A stretch of DNA of 64,000 nt from Topomyia yanbarensis (taxonomy: Eukaryota; Arthropoda; Insecta; Diptera; Culicidae): contig NC_080671.1 of NCBI RefSeq assembly GCF_030247195.1, positions 106,255,845 to 106,319,844 on the forward strand, given 5' to 3'. The notes beneath the pieces were generated by a model. The model saw only the letters and a program-made list of their open reading frames with translations, ran no database searches and was not told where the DNA came from. A program made the translations under genes and the position numbers. Positions 63,601 to 64,000 of this stretch are shown piece by piece. Positions within the stretch are counted from its first letter, which is position 1; every line of letters begins with the position of its first letter.

Positions 63601-64000
63601 ATGCTTTATAGCGGTAAACCCTCATCATTGTTCATTCCATTTGACTGTCGATTTATTGTCGTCTGCTTACATCGAAATGAAAATGTCGCCGATCTTTTAC
63701 TATCCGTAGGGCCTTGAATTAAATCTGCACGGTTTAATTTTTATATGATACCTTTTTCTACAATCCCGCCCTGCCGATAATATTCACGGAACTGTAAAGG
63801 GAAAGCATACTCAAACATGTACGGAATCTATTGTTTGGTGATTTTCTTCACCACAATTATCGCCACCTATGGAGCGTTGAGCGAAATCATCGAGCACGGA
63901 GCCACCTATAAGGAGTTCGGTTTATTCGTCATTGTTTTCTACTGCATGAGTCTGCTGTTCATCATCTGCAACGAGGCCCATCATGCCTCCAAAAGGGTAA
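33483..64000 (+). CDS. Gr1: Gustatory CO2 receptor, Gr1/Gr21a orthologue (3' end outside window)
   Basis: Seven-transmembrane insect gustatory receptor subunit; the family acts with Gr3 (Gr63a type) and Gr2 as the CO2 receptor in maxillary-palp neurons of mosquitoes. Exons: 33483-33606, 39954-40109, 40552-41020, 63389-63534, 63800-63996 or beyond. All introns are GT-AG and all phases match, giving about 364 residues. Diagnostic stretches: [70 protein letters not shown] and IEHGATYKE. Six of seven membrane segments are present; the C-terminal ~100 residues, with TM7, lie beyond 64000. Introns 1 (6.3 kb) and 3 (22.4 kb) are filled with transposons. Gr2 is a close paralogue; the N-terminus [14 protein letters not shown] favours Gr1. 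Confidence 0.93.
33607..35030. other. Gr1 intron 1, first part
   Basis: AT-rich. The phrase CCGGATAA or its inverse recurs at about 33947, 34021, 34050 and 34263, suggesting an old repeat. A run of 14 C lies at 34457-34470. Confidence 0.4.
35030..35835 (+). repeat. Satellite-like tandem repeat, two ~450-bp units
   Basis: Landmarks recur in order: TTTCGCGATAAAACAAAT (35151) and TTCGCGATAATACAAAT (35568); TTAGCACTTACGAATTTAT (35225) and TTAGTGCTCACGAATTCAT (35682); then TATACACTAGA and TATACAGTAGA. Period about 420-457 bp. Rich in CAAACG-type phrases. Confidence 0.7.
36086..36820. mobile_element. Inverted-repeat element with ~150-bp arms
   Basis: Left arm 36086-36236 and right arm 36676-36820 are inverse copies: AAGCCTTAGCTGAATTTCAA at the left tip, TTGAAATTCAGCTAAGGCTT at the right. 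Each arm holds a homopolymer (13 G at 36139; 11 C at 36758). The 440-bp centre has an open frame (36209-36484, 91 codons) with no recognisable domain. Target duplication not defined. Confidence 0.72.
37085..37720 (+). repeat. Second block of the satellite-like repeat
   Basis: Two further units with the landmarks AACATACAAAC, CTCGCAAACATGAAAACCCT, TTTTAGCACTTCAAACTTTT and TACACGAGACAACAGGTTTC. Separated from the first block by the inverted-repeat element and unique sequence. Confidence 0.65.
37800..38835 (+). mobile_element. CR1-clade LINE, copy 2 (5'-truncated RT fragment)
   Basis: Starts inside the RT and follows copy 1 (12990-14018) closely at nucleotide level, then runs about 50 bp past copy 1's 3' end. 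Contains the catalytic region in the form [14 protein letters not shown] and the tail [39 protein letters not shown]. Several frameshifts (38175-38185, 38370-38400). It sits in the sense direction in Gr1 intron 1. Confidence 0.88.
38836..39953. other. Gr1 intron 1, last part
   Basis: AT-rich interspersed-repeat DNA (phrases such as GTCTTCGACAAAGTTTTT). Includes 39778-39862, similar to 4470-4550. No exon before 39954. Confidence 0.45.
39954..40109 (+). CDS. Gr1: Gr1 exon 2
   Basis: Acceptor TTTCTTTTTTCAG, donor GAAG/GTAAGT. Residues 42-93, including [20 protein letters not shown], the start of TM1. Confidence 0.96.
40186..40445. mobile_element. MITE in Gr1 intron 2
   Basis: Left TATCGTTTTCGCTTGAG, right CTCAATCGAAAACGACAT; inside both ends AGAAACTAAC and GTTTGTTTGAAGC occur in inverted or direct arrangement. 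It makes up more than half of the 442-bp intron. Confidence 0.6.
40552..41020 (+). CDS. Gr1: Gr1 exon 3
   Basis: Acceptor CCTTTGCAG, donor CTGTG/GTAAGT. Residues 94-249 with TM2 ([18 protein letters not shown]), TM3 ([16 protein letters not shown]) and TM4 ([19 protein letters not shown]). Confidence 0.97.
41130..42031 (+). mobile_element. I-clade LINE fragment, copy B (leader and ORF1)
   Basis: An open frame contains ATG 41378 and runs to 42031. It codes for an I-clade ORF1 with [57 protein letters not shown], a membrane-like [11 protein letters not shown] start and the zinc knuckle [14 protein letters not shown], in which the second Cys is replaced by Phe. The copy is cut immediately after the knuckle by sequence beginning CAGTGGCGTAGC. 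Confidence 0.8.
42011..42180. mobile_element. hAT-like terminus with C-rich tract
   Basis: CAGTGGCGTAGC at 42011 is a common hAT terminus and is followed by C runs (11 at 42045, 7 at 42059). A possible opposite terminus, GGCTACGCCGCTG, ends at 46470, but the 8-bp flanks do not match, so the two are not shown to be one element. Confidence 0.4.
42230..42955 (+). pseudogene. R1/LOA-group LINE ORF2 fragment
   Basis: Frame 42404-42592 reads [17 protein letters not shown] (the SDHRAI histidine motif ending the EN domain), [19 protein letters not shown] and [13 protein letters not shown]. After an inserted palindromic MITE the LINE resumes with [18 protein letters not shown]. No RT follows. Confidence 0.72.
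42700..42867. mobile_element. Palindromic 168-bp MITE inside the LOA fragment
   Basis: Left CCCAGTCAAACCATTCGGAA, right CCGGAATGAGTTTAACTGGG; inner arms AATCAAATGCAACAACCGAT and its exact inverse meet around a ~15-bp loop. It interrupts the LINE frame. The target duplication is short or lost. Confidence 0.75.
42960..43200. other. Unassigned intron DNA
   Basis: Moderately GC-rich, resembling a retroelement leader, but no terminal repeat or frame supports a family. Confidence 0.3.
43204..43560 (+). repeat. Interspersed repeat with GGCCCGGAGGGCC and TG microsatellite, copy 1
   Basis: Contains GAGGCCCGGAGGGCCGAGT, ATATACCAATCGACTCA, AATGTCTGTGTG(TG)n and ATGGCTGAACCGATC in order. The same order recurs at 45165-45500, and its first part at 45575-45660. 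Confidence 0.7.
43561..44350. other. Intron DNA, AT-rich repeats
   Basis: Phrases such as CTTCAGCAAATTTGTAG and TTTAAAAGTTATGG also occur near 28760 and 39180; old non-coding interspersed repeat. No gene. A run of 15 C follows at 44353-44367. Confidence 0.4.
44369..44525. mobile_element. MITE of the CCCGATC family, copy 3 (best preserved)
   Basis: 157 bp between CCCGATCAGAA and TTCTGATCGGG (11-bp perfect inverted tips). Body contains TAACAAGATTATA and TCGTTAGTAGTTAAAATAAC. See copies at 23839 and 27412. Confidence 0.78.
44629..44671 (+). repeat. Short tandem duplication
   Basis: ATGAGGACTTTTGATAAAT occurs twice in a row with one to two bases between. Confidence 0.8.
44897..45096. mobile_element. 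Near-perfect palindromic MITE with TTAA target
   Basis: 200 bp. Tips GGTTGCACAGAGAATGCGC and inverse, inner arms through GAAGATCTGACATACGGTGT. Flanked by TTAA (44893-44896, 45097-45100). Unrelated in sequence to the TTAA element at 422-633 but of the same architecture. Confidence 0.88.
45165..45500 (+). repeat. GGCCCGGAGGGCC-type interspersed repeat, copy 2
   Basis: GACCCGGAGAGCCGCGT, ATATGCCAATCGACTGA, GTCGAGATCGG, AATGTCTGTGTGTATG and AGATGGCTGAACCGAT in the same order as copy 1. A partial third copy (CCTTTCTCGTATAGAAAGG, then CCGGCCCGGAGGG) is at 45575-45660. Confidence 0.7.
45661..47580. other. Intron DNA, no gene seen
   Basis: AT-rich. A segment near 46720-46810 (GACTGATAAAAATGGGTCTTT, GTCAATGT) resembles 29430-29490 inside the hAT element, so an interspersed family is present in both. 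Confidence 0.4.
47581..48215. mobile_element. Terminal-inverted-repeat element, ~635 bp
   Basis: Left TTTCAACGCTTTTTTGTGAA then AAGGGCGATACT; right AGTATCGCCCTTTTC then AAGAAAAAGCGTTGA. GGGCGAAACT and its inverse recur in the interior. No frame; target duplication unclear. Confidence 0.6.
48216..48690. other. Intron DNA, no gene seen
   Basis: AT-rich, ends at the leader of the I-clade LINE. Confidence 0.4.
48728..49500 (+). pseudogene. I-clade LINE ORF1 (gag-like), broken
   Basis: Frames 48728-48934 and 48901-49362 are one protein with a frameshift near 48901-48930. Shows acidic N-terminus, [59 protein letters not shown] and [16 protein letters not shown]. The zinc knuckles are deleted: after LPVHELLT there is a stop and the sequence jumps to a Ser-rich tail. 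Confidence 0.8.
49509..49854. mobile_element. MITE with TAA target duplication inside ORF1
   Basis: 346 bp between GGGACCATCCACAAATGACA and TGACGTAGCAT-inverse ending GGATCATCCC, flanked by TAA (49506-49508, 49855-49857). The body is rich in G runs. The LINE sequence continues on both sides, so this insertion is younger than the LINE. Confidence 0.82.
50106..50857 (+). pseudogene. I-clade LINE ORF2 endonuclease domain
   Basis: [31 protein letters not shown] (catalytic Glu), [24 protein letters not shown] and [10 protein letters not shown]; after a frameshift near 50560-50620, [20 protein letters not shown] and [14 protein letters not shown] (SDH histidine). EN domain nicks target DNA in this family. 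Confidence 0.82.
50910..51600 (+). pseudogene. I-clade LINE reverse transcriptase, N-terminal half
   Basis: [72 protein letters not shown] and [19 protein letters not shown] (palm aspartate). The sequence then jumps from KLHQHGLSP to a downstream part of ORF2; the YADD block is missing. Confidence 0.85.
51601..52200 (+). pseudogene. I-clade LINE ORF2 C-terminal part with RNase H start
   Basis: [17 protein letters not shown] and [17 protein letters not shown] (51640-51735), then [18 protein letters not shown] and [15 protein letters not shown] (the first catalytic Asp of RNase H). It continues abruptly as [18 protein letters not shown], the ORF2 C-terminus, so the rest of RNase H is deleted. 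Confidence 0.78.
52220..53740 (+). pseudogene. R1/LOA-group LINE RT remnant
   Basis: Order: [40 protein letters not shown], then after deletions [39 protein letters not shown] and [19 protein letters not shown] plus [10 protein letters not shown] (FADD catalytic motif kept), then [17 protein letters not shown]. Many stops. It abuts the I-clade LINE A-tail at 52219. Confidence 0.75.
53742..53830 (+). repeat. tRNA-derived SINE-like head
   Basis: A-box-like GGTAAGGCGCTCG (53752) and B-box-like ATGTTCGAGTC (53784) are about 30 bp apart, as in tRNAs. No cloverleaf-complete tRNA. Confidence 0.45.
54235..54850. repeat. GTGCTAGCTC-type minisatellite inside the LINE 3' region
   Basis: GTGCTAGCTCA and variants (GAGCTAGCTCA, GTGCCAGCTTA, GTGCTAGCTTA) recur at least ten times in 54600-54730, and inverse forms (GAGCACGAGC, TAGCACG) at 54350-54420. 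LINE-like sequence lies on both sides, with CATGCA at each border as a possible target duplication. Confidence 0.65.
54996..56700 (-). pseudogene. RTE-type LINE reverse transcriptase
   Basis: From right to left: [49 protein letters not shown], a TAG at about 56019, [58 protein letters not shown], frameshift near 55570, [14 protein letters not shown] (catalytic FADD), [14 protein letters not shown] and [18 protein letters not shown]. Only a few lesions, so this copy is younger than most LINEs here. RTE clade is the likely assignment. Confidence 0.8.
56720..56907 (-). repeat. 3' LTR (188 bp)
   Basis: Uninterrupted LTR. It differs from the other LTR at about five positions outside the two insertions, i.e. 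roughly 2-3 per cent. Confidence 0.93.
56908..56916 (-). other. Polypurine tract of gypsy element
   Basis: On the minus strand GAGGAGGGA lies directly before the 3' LTR, the expected site of plus-strand priming. Confidence 0.7.
57019..58333 (-). pseudogene. Gypsy integrase region
   Basis: Read right to left: [19 protein letters not shown] (HH of the zinc-binding HHCC), [15 protein letters not shown] (CC), [19 protein letters not shown] (first catalytic Asp), [13 protein letters not shown] (catalytic Glu, about 57650-57690), [18 protein letters not shown] and a C-terminal region with [20 protein letters not shown]. Broken into at least four frames. Confidence 0.85.
58381..59086 (-). pseudogene. 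Gypsy RNase H region with RT C-terminus
   Basis: [11 protein letters not shown] and [11 protein letters not shown] mark the end of RT; after a frameshift near 58900, RNase H follows with [19 protein letters not shown] (catalytic Asp), [20 protein letters not shown] (Glu) and [11 protein letters not shown] (Asp). Confidence 0.85.
59114..59902 (-). pseudogene. Gypsy reverse transcriptase
   Basis: 262-codon frame: [45 protein letters not shown] (first palm Asp), [15 protein letters not shown] and [19 protein letters not shown] (YLDD catalytic motif intact). A stop at 59111-59113 cuts it from the RT C-terminus. Confidence 0.9.
59944..61030 (-). CDS. Gypsy gag and protease
   Basis: The frame is open from about 61030 ([20 protein letters not shown], retrotransposon gag start) through 60930-59944. 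Capsid-like segment [20 protein letters not shown]; first zinc knuckle [17 protein letters not shown] has Tyr at the second Cys; second knuckle [14 protein letters not shown] is intact. Near 60120 the protease motif [12 protein letters not shown] is present. This is the longest undamaged part of the element. Confidence 0.85.
61105..61285 (-). repeat. Repeated TGTGCTACCCACA motifs in gypsy leader
   Basis: Five to six copies of TGTGCNNCC(C)ACA: 61111, 61139, 61158, 61187, 61206 and a degenerate one at 61267. Each is a small inverted repeat (TGTG...CACA). They lie between the 5' LTR and gag. Confidence 0.7.
61778..61790 (-). other. Candidate primer binding site
   Basis: On the minus strand TGGCGACGAGAAT begins one base after the 5' LTR, the usual position and TGG start of a tRNA primer site. 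The tRNA is not identified. Confidence 0.5.
61914..61964. mobile_element. 51-bp hAT-type MITE
   Basis: Begins CAAGGTGCTT and ends AACTCCTTG (5-bp perfect CAAGG/CCTTG tips), flanked by identical ATGTATAC (61906-61913, 61965-61972). The other LTR has one ATGTATAC at the same place. Body is purely A/T over 61927-61955. Confidence 0.85.
61982..62233. mobile_element. 252-bp MITE with TATA target
   Basis: Inverted tips of about 33 bp: CTACCCATAAACACATAAGA at the left, TCTTATGCTGTTATGGGCAG at the right, extending through GTCCCATGT. Flanked by TATA (61978-61981, 62234-62237); the other LTR has one TATA. Inside, TTGTCCCATCCATT and AATGGATGGGACAA form a second perfect 14-bp hairpin. A TA target with TATA context would place it in the Tc1/mariner group. 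Confidence 0.85.
62299..62450 (-). mobile_element. RTE-type LINE, part 5' of the gypsy insertion
   Basis: Minus-strand reading [20 protein letters not shown] runs to the CCTCT duplication and would continue into the LINE frame at 56714. The 5' limit is uncertain. Confidence 0.55.
62661..62851. mobile_element. Palindromic MITE with TTA target (Harbinger-like)
   Basis: 191 bp. Tips AGCCGAATTTACACCTATCC and exact inverse; inner arms CGGTTCAGTTCC and CACACTTGTCCGG with inverses. Flanked by TTA (62658-62660, 62852-62854). Confidence 0.87.
62886..63159. mobile_element. MITE with CACAGATAACAGACG tips
   Basis: 274 bp. Tips CACAGATAACAGACGTTTAG and inverse, flanked by GTCTTAC (62879-62885, 63160-63166). 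The 7-bp match may be a decayed 8-bp duplication. A diverged relative lies at 9018-9310. Confidence 0.82.
63167..63388. other. End of Gr1 intron 3
   Basis: No repeat or gene recognised; ends in TTCTATTTCTGCAG, the acceptor for exon 4. Confidence 0.5.
63389..63534 (+). CDS. Gr1: Gr1 exon 4
   Basis: Acceptor TATTTCTGCAG, donor CTAG/GTAGGT. Residues 250-298: [18 protein letters not shown] and [17 protein letters not shown]. Confidence 0.95.
63800..64000 (+). CDS. Gr1: Gr1 exon 5 (runs to or near window edge)
   Basis: Acceptor AACTGTAAAG, a weak pyrimidine tract but the only one that keeps the frame. Residues 299-364 with TM5 ([16 protein letters not shown]) and TM6 ([17 protein letters not shown]). 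A GTAA follows AAAAGG at 63997, so the exon probably ends at 63996 rather than being cut by the window. Confidence 0.92.

Overview
The window is eukaryotic and comes from a mosquito, most likely a culicine (Aedes-like). Evidence: spliced genes with GT-AG introns, an insect CO2-receptor gene (Gr21a/Gr1 type) with mosquito-like protein sequence, and very dense transposon content of mosquito families (CR1, I, R1/LOA and RTE LINEs, a Ty3/gypsy LTR element, hAT, piggyBac-like, Harbinger-like and mariner-related MITEs). I cannot fix the species from sequence alone.

Two host genes are visible. (1) An HCN/CNG-like cation-channel gene lies on the minus strand at 14127-15572: five exons give about 400 residues, from the N-terminus through S1-S6 to the C-linker. 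Its cyclic-nucleotide-binding exons are not in the window. It lacks a recognisable GYG selectivity filter and has a charge-poor S4. (2) The CO2-receptor gustatory gene (Gr1/Gr21a orthologue) lies on the plus strand from 33483 to the right edge: five exons code about 364 residues, and the last part of the protein lies beyond the window. The two genes are transcribed divergently, about 18 kb apart.

Layout. 0.27-6.85 kb: a large foldback-like element whose arms carry ~115-bp tandem repeats, with a TTAA-flanked palindromic MITE in only one arm. 6.85-9.7 kb: AT-rich, no gene. 9.7-14.0 kb: degenerate CR1-type LINE. 14.1-15.6 kb: channel gene. 15.8-27 kb: intergenic, with SINE-like sequence, several MITEs, an LOA ORF1 scrap, an I-clade LINE fragment and an ORF1-only LINE. 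27.2-27.9 kb: dead mariner transposase split by a MITE. 28.08-32.48 kb: 4.4-kb hAT-type foldback element with an exact 8-bp target duplication. 33.48-64 kb: CO2-receptor gene. Its intron 1 holds a diverged ~400-450-bp satellite, an inverted-repeat element and a second copy of the CR1 LINE. Its 22.4-kb intron 3 holds I-clade and R1/LOA LINE remains, many MITEs and an RTE LINE into which a complete 5.57-kb gypsy element (188-bp LTRs, CCTCT target duplication) has inserted. Two MITEs sit in one LTR of that element, so the order of insertions can be read directly.

There are no bacterial operons, CRISPR arrays, rRNA genes or complete tRNA genes. All transposon reading frames examined carry stops, frameshifts or deletions. 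The least expected observations are the noncanonical channel pore, the ORF1-only LINE, two unrelated foldback elements that both build their arms from tandem repeats, and a 51-bp hAT-type MITE validated by an empty site in the partner LTR.
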